Assembly (NCBI GenBank): GCA_948468225.1
Contig: CAOKHH010000004.1
Location: forward strand, 45,411-109,410
Direction: 5' to 3'
DNA from: an uncultured Clostridia bacterium
Lineage (GTDB): Bacteria; Bacillota; Clostridia; TANB77; CAG-508
DNA: 64,000 nt
Below, piece after piece: positions 19,607-28,098 of this stretch (position 1 is the first letter of the stretch; each line of letters starts with the position of its first letter). A model generated the notes under the pieces. It did no database searches and had not been told where the DNA came from. It saw nothing but the letters and a program-made list of their open reading frames with translations. A program made the translations under genes and the position numbers.

Positions 19607-22136
19607 TTATCTTTTAGTTACAGTACTCGTTCCACAATATGTGAATATATCACTTATATTTGCTTGTGACGTAACCCAATTTGTTCTACTTACATATATC
19701 GTTTTTAGATTAGTACAATTATAAAACATATAACTCATATTTGTTGCATTACGTGTATTAAAGTTGCTTAGATCTAAATTTGTTAAACCACTACAAGAAT
19801 AAAACATATGATCCATATTTATTACATTGTTTGTATTGAAATTACCTAAATCTAAACTGATTACAGTACAACTCTCGAACATCCTACTCATATTTGTTAC
19901 TTTGCTTGTATCAAAGTTAGTTACATCTAGTTTTGTCAACTTGATACATCTATTAAACATACCACTCATATCAGTTACATTGCCCGTATTAAAGTTACTT
20001 ACATTTAAACTTGTTAACTTTGTACACCAATAAAACATATTGCTCATATTTCTTACATTACTTGTATTAAAATTACTTACATTTAAACTTGTTAAACTCG
20101 AACAATTACCAAACATATTTTGCATACTGGTTACATTGTTTGTATCAAAATTACTTATATTCAAGCTTGTTAATTTACTACAATAATTAAACATATAACT
20201 CATATTTCTTACATTGCTTGTATCAAAGTTAATTAAATTTAATCTTGTTAATCCGCTACAATGATCAAACATACCAGCCATATTAGTTACATTGCTTGTA
20301 TTAAAGTTTTCTAAATTTAAACTTGTTAAGCCCACACAATGATTAAACATACTACCCATATTAGTTACTTTGCTTGTATCAAAATTGCTTAAATTTAGAC
20401 TTGTTAATTTGCTACAATAATAAAACATATTGCTCATATTTGTTACATTACTTGTATTAAATTTGCTTACATCTAAGCTTGTTAAAGCCTTGCACTCATA
20501 AAACATATTACCCATATTTGTTGCATTACTCGTATTAAAGTTGCTTATATTTAAACTTGTTAAACCTGTACATTTATAAAACATGCCACCCATATTCATT
20601 ACATTGCCTGTATCTAAGTTACTTAAATCTAATTCTGTTAAACCACTGCACCCATTAAACATACTACTCATATCTGTTACATTGCTTGTATTAAAATTAC
20701 TTAAATCTAACTCTGTTAAGCTACTGCATCCATTAAATAAACTACTCATACTTGTTACTCTACTTGTATTGAAGTTACTTACATCTAATGAAGTTAATCC
20801 TGTACAAGAAACAAACATGCAACTCATATTAGTTGTATAACTTGTGTTTAAATTAACTATATTATTTATTGTTGTTATGTTTGAACAGGCATAAAACCAT
20901 GATGAGGTTGATACTGGAGTAATTCTATTTACAAACTCTATTGTTTTTACTTTAGTTCTATTATCATACCAAGGTGTTTTTACAAATGCTTGTTGATATT
21001 CTTTTTCTGATATGTCTCCATAATTTGCGCTTACTGTTAGTCCTGATATTTTACTATTATTATTTGAAAAGGCTAACGTTCCATTTGTATATAAAGTTGC
21101 ATATATTGCAGGTACAACTTTTACTCTTAATTCTTTTTTATTTCCTTTTGTATCTAATACTTTTATTGTATATGTCTCTCCAATTTCTAATTCAATTTCT
21201 TCTGTTGTTGCATATATTATTCCATCTGTCTTTACAAAATTTAATTCACTTTCATTTTCAAATAGTATTCTATCTATTCCATATTGACTATAGGTTACTC
21301 CTATTTCTATTAGTCCAGTTGATTTATTATAAATTCCTCTTGCTTTTATTGGCTCTTGGTTGTTTTGATTTATTATTTTTAGGATTGTTCGGTTTGGATT
21401 AGTAATGTCATTCAATCGCGGGCAGACAGAGGCGTCCGCCCCTACACAGATTTTTTCGATGTAATTTTGTATTGCGTTTTGGTTTTGTTGATCGTTTTGT
21501 GTTGCTATTGTGTTTGCTATGAATCCATATTTTCCGTTTTTCACTATTCATTTCTGATATTGTTGAATTTATATTTGTGTCTGCATCTATTGCTACCCAT
21601 ACTCCCGTTAGCAAGAAGTCTGGTGCCATTGTGCTTGCTTGTCTATATGCGAATATTTCTGGGATTGTAAATCCATCCTCCGCATTTTGTATGTCTTTTA
21701 TGTATTGTATATCTCCTTGTTCATTTACTGCAAAACGTGGTATCCACATGTAGATTGAGCCAAGATCTTGGGCGGACACAGGGCTCGCCCCTACGTTGTT
21801 TGAGGCTAATTGGTCTTCTGTTATTCCACGTTCTAATTCAGATTTATAGTATCCATCGTTTAACATTATATATGCCGGTTTTCCTTGTGAATAGTTGTAC
21901 CAATCATTATCATTTTGGTTTGTTATTACAAAACTATCTCCATATGGTTTTATTGGTATCATTCCTGCTGATATTACTGGAATGTTTGGTTCAAGTATTG
22001 TTGCTTCTTTTGCTGTATTTTCTAATAAATTTAGTTTATTTTTGTTCTGTGAGTTTGTTATATTTTTTGAAAATATCAACAATAGTAATAATGCTATTAT
22101 AATTACCACAGATATTATTACTTTTTTCTTTCGCAT
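19607..22136 (-). CDS. BspA-like (DUF285) repeat surface protein, paralogue (CGG +1 recoded)
   Basis: About 842 residues in the recoded frame; ATG at 22136 (MRKKKVIISV) after GAAGGGAG. One membrane span (about 5-24) is followed by the N-terminal domain shared with the 13395-19199 protein, then a long run of 22-23-residue repeats of pattern SLNVSNFNTSNVTNMSNMF, ending STVTKR as the paralogue ends STVTRK. The plain frame breaks at ISEMNSEK-RKIWIHSK, where the in-frame codon is CGG (21534-21536). Skipping C gives NSEKGKYGFIANTIATQ, matching NSENGKYGFIANTIATQ in the paralogue. Here the shift could also be explained by one extra A in the A-run, so this site alone is less diagnostic than the others. 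A GC repeat is translated as CVGADASVCP. Confidence 0.82.
21420..21445 (-). repeat. GTAGGGGC palindrome inside BspA-like gene 2 (first)
   Basis: Minus strand GTAGGGGCGGACGCCTCTGT then CTGCCC, translated as VGADASVCP. The paralogue has no repeat at the corresponding position, so this is a later insertion that kept the frame open. Confidence 0.78.
21770..21794 (-). repeat. GTAGGGGC palindrome inside BspA-like gene 2 (second)
   Basis: Same sequence and reading frame as the copy at 18818-18842 (GASPVSAQDL). Confidence 0.78.
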
Positions 22137-22150
22137 ATTGAGCTCCCTTC

Positions 22151-22205
22151 GAGCGGACTTTGGGGCCTGCTCCTACATTGTGGACGAGCTTTTGCTCGCC
22201 CCTAC
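22151..22205 (-). repeat. Two tandem GTAGGGGC-type palindromes 5' of BspA-like gene 2
   Basis: 22151-22176 (GAGCGGACTTTGGGGCCTGC then TCCTAC) and 22181-22205 (GGACGAGCTTTTGCTCGCC then CCTAC). Both have the GTAGG end upstream in the sense of the minus-strand gene that starts at 22136. Confidence 0.7.
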
Positions 22206-22295
22206 AAAAAATTATTCATTATTCTCTATTAACTATTCACTCTTGCCGTTAAGCAAGTTATACCCCTACTTATACATCTACTATTCTAATCGATA

Positions 22296-22310
22296 TGACA
22301 TTTAATGTCA
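22296..22310. promoter_or_regulatory. Perfect palindrome, candidate operator of the HTH gene
   Basis: TGACATTTAATGTCA, a perfect 15-base inverted repeat 47 bases before the HTH start codon and in the divergent region with BspA-like gene 2. This is the position expected for autoregulation by the 22357 regulator. The binding partner is inferred. Confidence 0.5.
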
Positions 22311-22356
22311 ATATTATATTTTTGGAATTTATGTAATAATTTTACTGGTGGTATGA

Positions 22357-22563
22357 ATGATTAAGGAAAAGAGAAAAGTATTAGGATATACTCAGCAACA
22401 AATGGCTGATATTTTAGAAATTAGTTTAAGACAATATGTTAGAATAGATACAGAAGAAGATTTACCGAGAAAAGATTTGTTACATAATTTAATAACTCTT
22501 CTAAAACTTACAGATAGAGAAATTGGAGAATATATAAGAAGCATTACGCATAAAAGTGCGTAA
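22357..22563 (+). CDS. Small XRE-like helix-turn-helix regulator
   Basis: 68 residues. Residues of about 2-60 fit a Cro/C1-type HTH: KRKVLGYTQQQMADILEISLR carries the two helices (GYTQQQMADILEIS), then QYVRIDTEEDLPRKDLLHNLI. There is no further domain. It is read divergently from the BspA-like gene at 22136, with a perfect palindrome between them. A terminator follows directly, so it forms its own unit. It may regulate itself and possibly the surface protein; that is inference from position only. Confidence 0.75.
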   Translation: MIKEKRKVLGYTQQQMADILEISLRQYVRIDTEEDLPRKDLLHNLITLLKLTDREIGEYIRSITHKSA

Positions 22564-22572
22564 TGTTTTTTT
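22541..22572 (+). terminator. Terminator of the HTH gene
   Basis: GCATTACGCA / TGCGTAATG stem overlapping the stop codon, followed by seven T. Confidence 0.85.
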
Positions 22573-22610
22573 CTAAACTAGTAGTATTTTTTCCTAATTT
22601 GATATATAAT

Positions 22611-22633
22611 GTAGGGGCGCATGAAAGGCGTCC
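22611..22633 (+). repeat. GTAGGGGC-type palindrome 5' of fbp
   Basis: GTAGGGGCGCATGAAAGGCG then TCC, 8-10 bases before AAGGAGGAGG of fbp. It is on the plus strand here, so the family keeps the same orientation relative to its downstream gene. Confidence 0.65.
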
Positions 22634-22656
22634 TTATTTAAGGAGGAGGAGAAAAT

Positions 22657-24630
22657 TTGGAATATAGAGGAAATTGGAATAAATACTTAGAGTTATTAAG
22701 TGAAAGATATAAAAACGTTGAAGAAGTTACAGAGGAAATTATAAATTTACAATCTATTTTAAATTTGCCAAAGGGCACAGAAGTTTTTGTTAGTGATATT
22801 CATGCGGAATATGAGCCATTTTTGCATATTTTAAATAATGGTGCTGGTATTATTAGAAGTAAAATAGAAAAATTATTTAAAGATTCTGTTCCAGAAAACG
22901 AAAGAAGTACTCTTGCTACTCTTATATATTATCCTGAAGAAAAGCTTGCCCTTATTAAAAAAGATATTACAGATTTAAATAAGTGGTATTCTATTACTCT
23001 AGAAAGATTAGTAGAAGTTGCAAGAGAAATAACATCTAAATATACTCGTTCAAAGGTTAGAAAAGCATTACCTAAGGGATTCGATTATATTATAGATGAG
23101 CTTTTACATGCACAAGTAGATTTAAAAAATAAGATAAAATATTATAGTCAAATTATTAGAACTATTATTGATTTAAATAGAGCAGATGAATTTATTGTTG
23201 CTATTTCTAATTTAATTAAGCAAATGGCAATTGATCATCTTCATATTATTGGTGATATATATGACCGTGGAATGAGCGCTCCAATTGTTATGAATGCACT
23301 TATGAAGTTTCATAGCTTAGATATTCAATGGGGAAATCATGATATTCTATGGATGGGGGCTGCTTCTGGAAATAAAGCATGTATTTGTAATGTTGTAAGA
23401 ATTTGTGCCAGATATGATAATGTAGCCACTTTAGAAGAGGGATATGGTATTAGTGTTAGACCTCTTTCTACTTTTGCTTTTAATACTTATAAAGATGATA
23501 ATATTAGTACTGCTTTTATTCCAAAGCAATTTGAATATAATAAATATAGTGGAACAGATAAGGTTTCTATTGCTAAAATTCAAAAAGCAATATCTATAAT
23601 TCAATTTAAAATAGAGGGTCAACTTGTAATGAAACACCCTGAATATAATATGGATGATAGGCTATTATTAGATAAAATAGATTATAAAAATGGAACAATT
23701 CGTATTGATGGAAACACATATAAATTAAATGATACTGATTTTCCAACAATCGATCCAAATAATCCATATGAGCTTACTTCTGAAGAAGAAGAAGTTATGA
23801 CTAGATTATACGAATCTTTTGTAAATAGCGATAAATTAGGCGCACATATAAGTTTTCTTTATGCGAAAGGAAGTGCTTATACAGTATTTAACTCAAACCT
23901 TTTATTCCACGGATGTGTTCCAATTCTTGAAGATGGCACATTTAAAAAGGTTTCTATTATGGGAAAAACTTTAAGTGGCAGAGAGTATTTTAACTTTATA
24001 GAGCAAGCTACCCATAAAGCATATTTTGAAAAGGATGATTTAGGAATAAACCAGGATTATAAAGATTTAATGTGGTTTTTCTGGTGTTCACCTGACTCAC
24101 CTTTCTTTGGAAAAGAGAGAATGGCTACTTTTGAAAGATATTTTATAGATAATAAAGAAGTTCATAAGGAAACTAAAATTCCTTATTATAAATTGGTAGA
24201 AAGTGAAGAAATATGTAATAAAATCTTGCGTGAGTTTGGAATAGATGTAAGTGAAGATTCTCATATAATAAATGGGCATATGCCTGTTAAGGCTGTAAAA
24301 GGAGAAGTTCCTGTAAAAGCAAATGGAAAGTTGTTAGTTATAGATGGTGGATTTTCTAAAACATATAGAGAACAAACTGGTGAAGCAGGTTACACTCTTT
24401 CATATAATTCTTATGGGTTATTACTTGCTGCAAATAAACCTTTTGAGTCTAAACAAAATGCAATAGAAACTGAGTGTGATTTACAATCTGAAATTATTTT
24501 AAGAAAAGAAAATGTTGAAAGAAAACGTGTTGCAGATACTGATATAGGTGCTAAATTAAAAGGAGAAATTGAAGATTTGAAAATGCTTCTTACTGCATAT
24601 AGAGAGGGTATGATAAAAGAAAAAATTTAA
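22657..24630 (+). CDS. fbp: Fructose-1,6-bisphosphatase, class III
   Basis: Dephosphorylates fructose-1,6-bisphosphate for gluconeogenesis in the cytoplasm. 657 residues, the normal length of the Firmicutes class III enzyme. It starts with TTG at 22657 behind AAGGAGGAGG. Metallophosphatase motifs are visible: VSDIHAEYEPF (about 46-56), GDIYDRG (about 208-214), WGNHD (about 229-233) and a late INGHMPVK (about 539). It stands alone between terminators. No in-frame CGG; the one CGG trinucleotide at CACGGATG spans two codons. Confidence 0.95.
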   Translation: MEYRGNWNKYLELLSERYKNVEEVTEEIINLQSILNLPKGTEVFVSDIHAEYEPFLHILNNGAGIIRSKIEKLFKDSVPENERSTLATLIYYPEEKLALIKKDITDLNKWYSITLERLVEVAREITSKYTRSKVRKALPKGFDYIIDELLHAQVDLKNKIKYYSQIIRTIIDLNRADEFIVAISNLIKQMAIDHLHIIGDIYDRGMSAPIVMNALMKFHSLDIQWGNHDILWMGAASGNKACICNVVRICARYDNVATLEEGYGISVRPLSTFAFNTYKDDNISTAFIPKQFEYNKYSGTDKVSIAKIQKAISIIQFKIEGQLVMKHPEYNMDDRLLLDKIDYKNGTIRIDGNTYKLNDTDFPTIDPNNPYELTSEEEEVMTRLYESFVNSDKLGAHISFLYAKGSAYTVFNSNLLFHGCVPILEDGTFKKVSIMGKTLSGREYFNFIEQATHKAYFEKDDLGINQDYKDLMWFFWCSPDSPFFGKERMATFERYFIDNKEVHKETKIPYYKLVESEEICNKILREFGIDVSEDSHIINGHMPVKAVKGEVPVKANGKLLVIDGGFSKTYREQTGEAGYTLSYNSYGLLLAANKPFESKQNAIETECDLQSEIILRKENVERKRVADTDIGAKLKGEIEDLKMLLTAYREGMIKEKI

Positions 24631-24635
24631 AACAA

Positions 24636-24666
24636 ACGCGGCTGTAAAATAAACAGCCGCGTTTTT
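24636..24666. terminator. Terminator between fbp and the convergent small gene
   Basis: ACGCGGCTGT / ACAGCCGCGT stem with an AAAATAA loop and TTTTT; it can act for both convergent genes. Confidence 0.85.
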
Positions 24667-24694
24667 CGCAATAATCTGTACTCTTTTATGATGC

Positions 24695-24949
24695 CTAAAC
24701 CATAACGAGCATACAGTCTTTTGGCTGTGTTTGCCCATTTTCAATTTTTGTAATGCATCCATACTGTCCGTTTAACACTTGGAAAATGAACTGTTCATTA
24801 ACCCTGAACTCTTCCCAAAAGCCGTCTTTGTCTTGATAGCCTTTCAAAAATTCTACCTTGACTATTTTTTGCTTATGGATGATTTCAAATCCCACCACAA
24901 GTGCCTCCGGAATATCGTGTACTGATTTGCTTACTGTTTGCTCACTCAT
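24695..24949 (-). CDS. Small protein of unknown function, paralogue of the 26524-27051 product
   Basis: 84 residues from the ATG at 24949 (MSEQTVSKS), which follows AAGGAGGGC. I do not recognise the family. Its first about 60 residues align with the start of the 26524-27051 protein: VHDIPEALV/VHKIPEKLI, then QKIVKVEF/QTIVEAEY, then GFWEEFRVNEQFIF/NSFETFAVNGEYII. No membrane segment. G+C content and codon choice are higher than those of the flanking fbp and purD. It has its own promoter and a palindrome shared with the paralogue. It is probably an acquired single-gene unit of unknown role. Confidence 0.6.
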   Translation of the reverse strand: MSEQTVSKSVHDIPEALVVGFEIIHKQKIVKVEFLKGYQDKDGFWEEFRVNEQFIFQVLNGQYGCITKIENGQTQPKDCMLVMV

Positions 24950-25000
24950 TTTTAAGCCCTCCTTATATAAGTCCAATGTCTAGAGTTTGCAAGTGATAAC

Positions 25001-25049
25001 GTAACAGAAGTTACATTATTATTTTACCACAATTATGTAAATTAGTCAA
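25001..25049 (-). promoter_or_regulatory. Promoter with palindromic operator (copy 1)
   Basis: Minus strand TTGACT (25049-25044), 17 bases, TAAAAT (25026-25021), then the inverted repeat GTAACTTCTGTTAC (25014-25001) over the expected transcription start. The leader after it, with TTGCAAACTCTA-like sequence, is also shared with copy 2. Confidence 0.7.
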
Positions 25050-25150
25050 AATTCAACACGAAGCAAAAGAGGAGTAGTTCCCTACACCTATTGACAATTG
25101 TCTAATTTAATCATATTATATATTCAAATTGATTTAAGGAGTGATTTTTT

Positions 25151-26453
25151 ATGACAAAGTGTCTGCTTCTTGGTAACGGTGGTCGTGAAGCTGTTCTTGC
25201 AGAATATATAAGTAAAGGATTTTCTTTATATAGTATTTTACCTTATGAAAATCCATCTATAATTGATGCTATAACTGCATCAAACGGTAAATATATTATT
25301 GGCTCACCTTTTGATAAGGAATTAGTTTCTAATTTTATTAAACAAGAAAATATAGAAATGTGTGTTGTAAGTAGTGATAATTTATTACAAGATGGCTTAA
25401 TTGATTTAGCCAAAAGCTTAGGCTTAAAAGTATTTGGTCCAACTAGTCTTGGAGCAAAATTAGAGTGGAGCAAAACTTATGCTTTAGATATAGTAGAAAA
25501 ACTTGCACCTGATATGATTATTAAAAATTTTCACATTTCAAGTGAAAAAGAATTAAAACAAGCTATAGATAATTACACAGACGATTCTTTTGTTGTAAAA
25601 CCAGAAGGATTAACTGGTGGAAAAGGTGTTAAAGTTGGAGGTATTCATTTTAAGGGAAAACAAGAAGGCTTTGAATATGCTAAATCTTGCCTTGAAGATT
25701 CAGGAAAAGTTATTGTTCAAGATAAAGTTGAAGGATCTGAATTTACTGTAATGGCTCTTACAGATGGAGAAAATATCGTTGTTACCCCAATAACTTTTGA
25801 TTATCCATATAGATATGAGAAAGATTTGGGACCTGGAACTGGTGGAATGGGTTGTTTAAGTTTTAGTAATGGCTTACTACCATTTTTAGAGCAATCAGAT
25901 GTTGATAAATGTGCTGAGTTAATTAAAAGAACTATTCAATATGTAAATAAAGATTCTTTAGAATTTACTGGTGTTATTTATGGTGGATTTTTCAAATGTA
26001 AAGATGGTATCAAATTTATTGAATTTAATGCAAGATTTGGAGATCCTGAAGCAATAAATGTACTTAATGCATTAGAAACACCTTTTTCAGATGTATTAAA
26101 CAATATAGTAAATAAAACATTATCTAAGGATAATTGCAAATTTGCTAAAACTAATACTTTCACAGTATATGTAGTAAGTAAAGAATATGCTGTAAGTTCT
26201 AGTAAAGAGCCTTGTGTATTTACTTTAAACAAAGATGCTATTACAAGTAACGGATTAAAAATATATTTTGCAAATGCAAAAAGAATAGAAGAAGATACAT
26301 ATACTTCTGTAAGTACTTCTAGACTATTTGCTGTTTCTACATCTGGACAAGATTTAGAAGATATTAAGAAAAAAGTTTATTCTTCAATGGAACGGAAATG
26401 TGGATACAAAGTTAGATTATAGAAAAGATATTGGAAATATATATGTTCATTAA
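25151..26453 (+). CDS. purD: Phosphoribosylamine-glycine ligase (CGG +1 recoded)
   Basis: GAR synthetase, second step of purine synthesis: phosphoribosylamine + glycine + ATP. About 433 residues. The start ATG follows AAGGAG. The N domain opens LLGNGGREAVLAEY, and the ATP-grasp domain has VVKPEGLTGGKGVKVGG, GTGGMGC and EFNARFGDPEA. The plain frame ends ...SSMERKCGYKVRL at 26422, lacking the family's C-terminal tyrosine-arginine-x-aspartate-isoleucine-glycine element. The in-frame CGG at 26393-26395, read as (C)GGA, gives SSMEGNVDTKLDYRKDIG and a stop at 26453. YRKDIG is the conserved PurD tail, so the recoded end is strongly supported. A terminator follows immediately. Confidence 0.93.
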
Positions 26454-26503
26454 AAACAAGAAAAAGGTCGTTCACCGCAGTGACGACCATTTTTCTTGTT
26501 TAG
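26454..26503. terminator. Bidirectional terminator between purD and the convergent gene
   Basis: AAACAAGAAAAATGGTCGTC-type stem: AAACAAGAAAAAGGTCGT pairs with ACGACCATTTTTCTTGTTT around TCACCGCAGTG. A-run on one side and T-run on the other. Confidence 0.85.
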
Positions 26504-26523
26504 ACATTTGAACAACAAACGTC

Positions 26524-27051
26524 TTACTTTAACCAGTACTTGATAATTAACGCTTCTTCTTGCGAAGTTAAAGATACCTTATAAGCTAACAGCATAGACA
26601 CAATTCCTTGCGTTTTACCTTCGCTCATTGTATCTCTTAAGCGTTGCTTGAGTGACTCGCTATCCTCAATAAATTTTGTTTTTGCTTTTTTTATTGAAAA
26701 TAGCAACCGTTGGGCTTCACTGTCTAAATCCGGACACTTTCTTGCAGCCATTTTTGCTAAGTCGTATGGTAATTTTGTTCTGCTCTGCAAAGATTTCACT
26801 CTCCTGCCAAAAGCCTTCTTTTCGTTGGCCTCTTTCCTAACACTTTTTATTAACGGATCTATTTTTTCATCATTTATTATTGTTATGATATACTCCCCGT
26901 TAACTGCAAATGTTTCAAAGGAATTGCCAGACCGCCAGTAGTAACCCTGATACTCTGCTTCAACAATAGTTTGACCTATTCTGCTCTCTATTGTGCTAAT
27001 GAGTTTTTCAGGAATCTTGTGTACTGGTTTCTTTTGGTTTTGCATACTCAT
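26524..27051 (-). CDS. Protein of unknown function, larger paralogue of the 24695-24949 product
   Basis: 175 residues from the ATG at 27051 (MSMQNQKK) after AGAGAGG. The N-terminal about 60 residues resemble the 24695 protein. The rest is helical and charged (KSVRKEANEKKAFGRRVKSL, AKMAARKCPDLDSEAQRLL). No recognised family. Two CGG codons stand in frame as arginine (in YYWRSGN and EAQRLLF) and the frame stays open through both. Skipping a C at the first would soon hit a stop. Together with higher G+C this argues that it was acquired from an organism with ordinary CGG decoding, or that it is poorly translated here. Confidence 0.6.
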   Translation of the reverse strand: MSMQNQKKPVHKIPEKLISTIESRIGQTIVEAEYQGYYWRSGNSFETFAVNGEYIITIINDEKIDPLIKSVRKEANEKKAFGRRVKSLQSRTKLPYDLAKMAARKCPDLDSEAQRLLFSIKKAKTKFIEDSESLKQRLRDTMSEGKTQGIVSMLLAYKVSLTSQEEALIIKYWLK

Positions 27052-27102
27052 TTTGTACCTCTCTTTCATTTAAGTCTAGCCTTAGAGTTTGCAAACAATT
27101 CC

Positions 27103-27154
27103 GTAACGGATTTTGTTACATTACTATTTTACCATAATTATGTAAATTAGGCAA
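27103..27154 (-). promoter_or_regulatory. Promoter with palindromic operator (copy 2)
   Basis: Minus strand TTGCCT (27154-27149), 17 bases, TAAAAT (27131-27126), then GTAAC-N7-GTTAC (27119-27103). The stretch AATTTACATAATTRTGGTA between the boxes is nearly identical to copy 1. Confidence 0.7.
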
Positions 27155-27172
27155 GGTAATTGAATTTTATAT

Positions 27173-27743
27173 TTATTTTGTTTTTGCAAATTCTTGTAAC
27201 GCCTCTATTAGTTGTATTTTTTCAACCCTTTGAACCTTTGATGATAAAGTTTCTGCAGTGTCCTGTTCATCTACCTTTACCTTGGTTTGCTTTATAATAT
27301 TTCCCTCATCATATTTATTATTTACATAGTGTAATGTAACTCCACTGTATTCTTCTTTTGCTTCTATTACTGCTCTATGCACGTTCATTCCGGTACATTC
27401 CTTTTCCACCAAATTTAGGCAGCAATGATGGGTGTGTATTTATTATTGTGTAGTTATTTATTAAATTTTCTCCTATTAACTTTAAATACCCTGCAAGTAC
27501 AATTAAATCAACATCATAACTTTTTAACTTTTCTGTTAATTCTATATCTACATCATTTGTATTTTTGTTATGTATTATATAAGTTTCTATTCCTGCATTT
27601 TTAGCTCTTTCTAGTGCATACGCATTTTCATTATTTGATACTACTAAATTTATTTTTGCATTTAATTTATTTTCTTCTATTGCATCTATTATTGCTTGTA
27701 ATGTTGTTCCATTGCCTGAAGCAAATACTACTAAATTATACAT
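27173..27743 (-). CDS. purN: Phosphoribosylglycinamide formyltransferase (CGG +1 recoded)
   Basis: Transfers a formyl group from 10-formyl-THF to GAR, the third step of purine synthesis. About 189 residues, normal length. ATG at 27743 behind GGAG; the N-terminus MYNLVVFASGNGTTLQAII carries the substrate loop SGNGT. The catalytic region INTHPSLLPKFGGKGMYG should continue to the conserved VHxAV. The plain frame instead gives KGMYRNERA and stops. The codon there is CGG (27390-27392). Skipping C gives KGMYGMNVHRAVIEAKEEYSG, exactly the family pattern with HPSLLP and Y-G-x-x-V-H. It is convergent with purD, with a foreign-looking gene between. Confidence 0.93.
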
Positions 27744-27765
27744 TTGTTTTTTCTCCTATTCTATC

Positions 27766-27788
27766 GGACGAGCAATGCTCGCCCCTAC
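27766..27788 (-). repeat. GTAGGGGC palindrome 5' of purN
   Basis: Plus-strand CGGACGAGCAATGCTCG then CCCCTAC; GTAGGGGC end upstream in the purN sense. Confidence 0.75.
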
Positions 27789-27821
27789 AAATTTATACTA
27801 TAAAATTTATATTGGGATTGA

Positions 27822-27966
27822 GATAAAATATATAATAAAAAATCGAACACCCGCCTTCTGGTAGATTTAACAGTAGATAGCCTCATTTTCGTAGCAATAC
27901 ATTACCGTATTTTTCGCATTAGACCGCGTTTAAGGGTGTGGCAGATTTTTTATTATATATTTTATC
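27822..27966 (+). ncRNA. Candidate structured RNA with a perfect 23-bp closing stem, upstream of purF
   Basis: Positions 27822-27844 and 27944-27966 are perfectly complementary over 23 bases (GATAAAATATATAATAAAAAA then TC and its complement). Just inside, ACACCC (27847-27852) pairs with GGGTGT (27934-27939). The enclosed about 80 bases are richer in G+C and contain CGCCTTCTGG and GACCGCG. It lies between purN and purF, 133 bases before the purF start. It does not match the purine, ZTP or THF riboswitch consensus as I remember them. It could be a leader RNA, an attenuator or a MITE-like element with inverted ends. Strand is a guess. Confidence 0.4.
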
Positions 27967-28098
27967 AAAAACAAGTATATCAAATTTTATATTTTTTTAC
28001 AATAACTACTATACTTTTGTCGAAATTTTATTTATAATAGTAATAGGAGTAGAAATCTTAATCTACCCCTACATTGTTTTTAAGGAGATTGATTTTAA

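Noticed and set aside
21530..21545. Poly-A slippage or phase variation of BspA-like gene 2
   Set aside because: The tract is only five A, and the site also fits the CGG rule. I kept it with a note that it is ambiguous.
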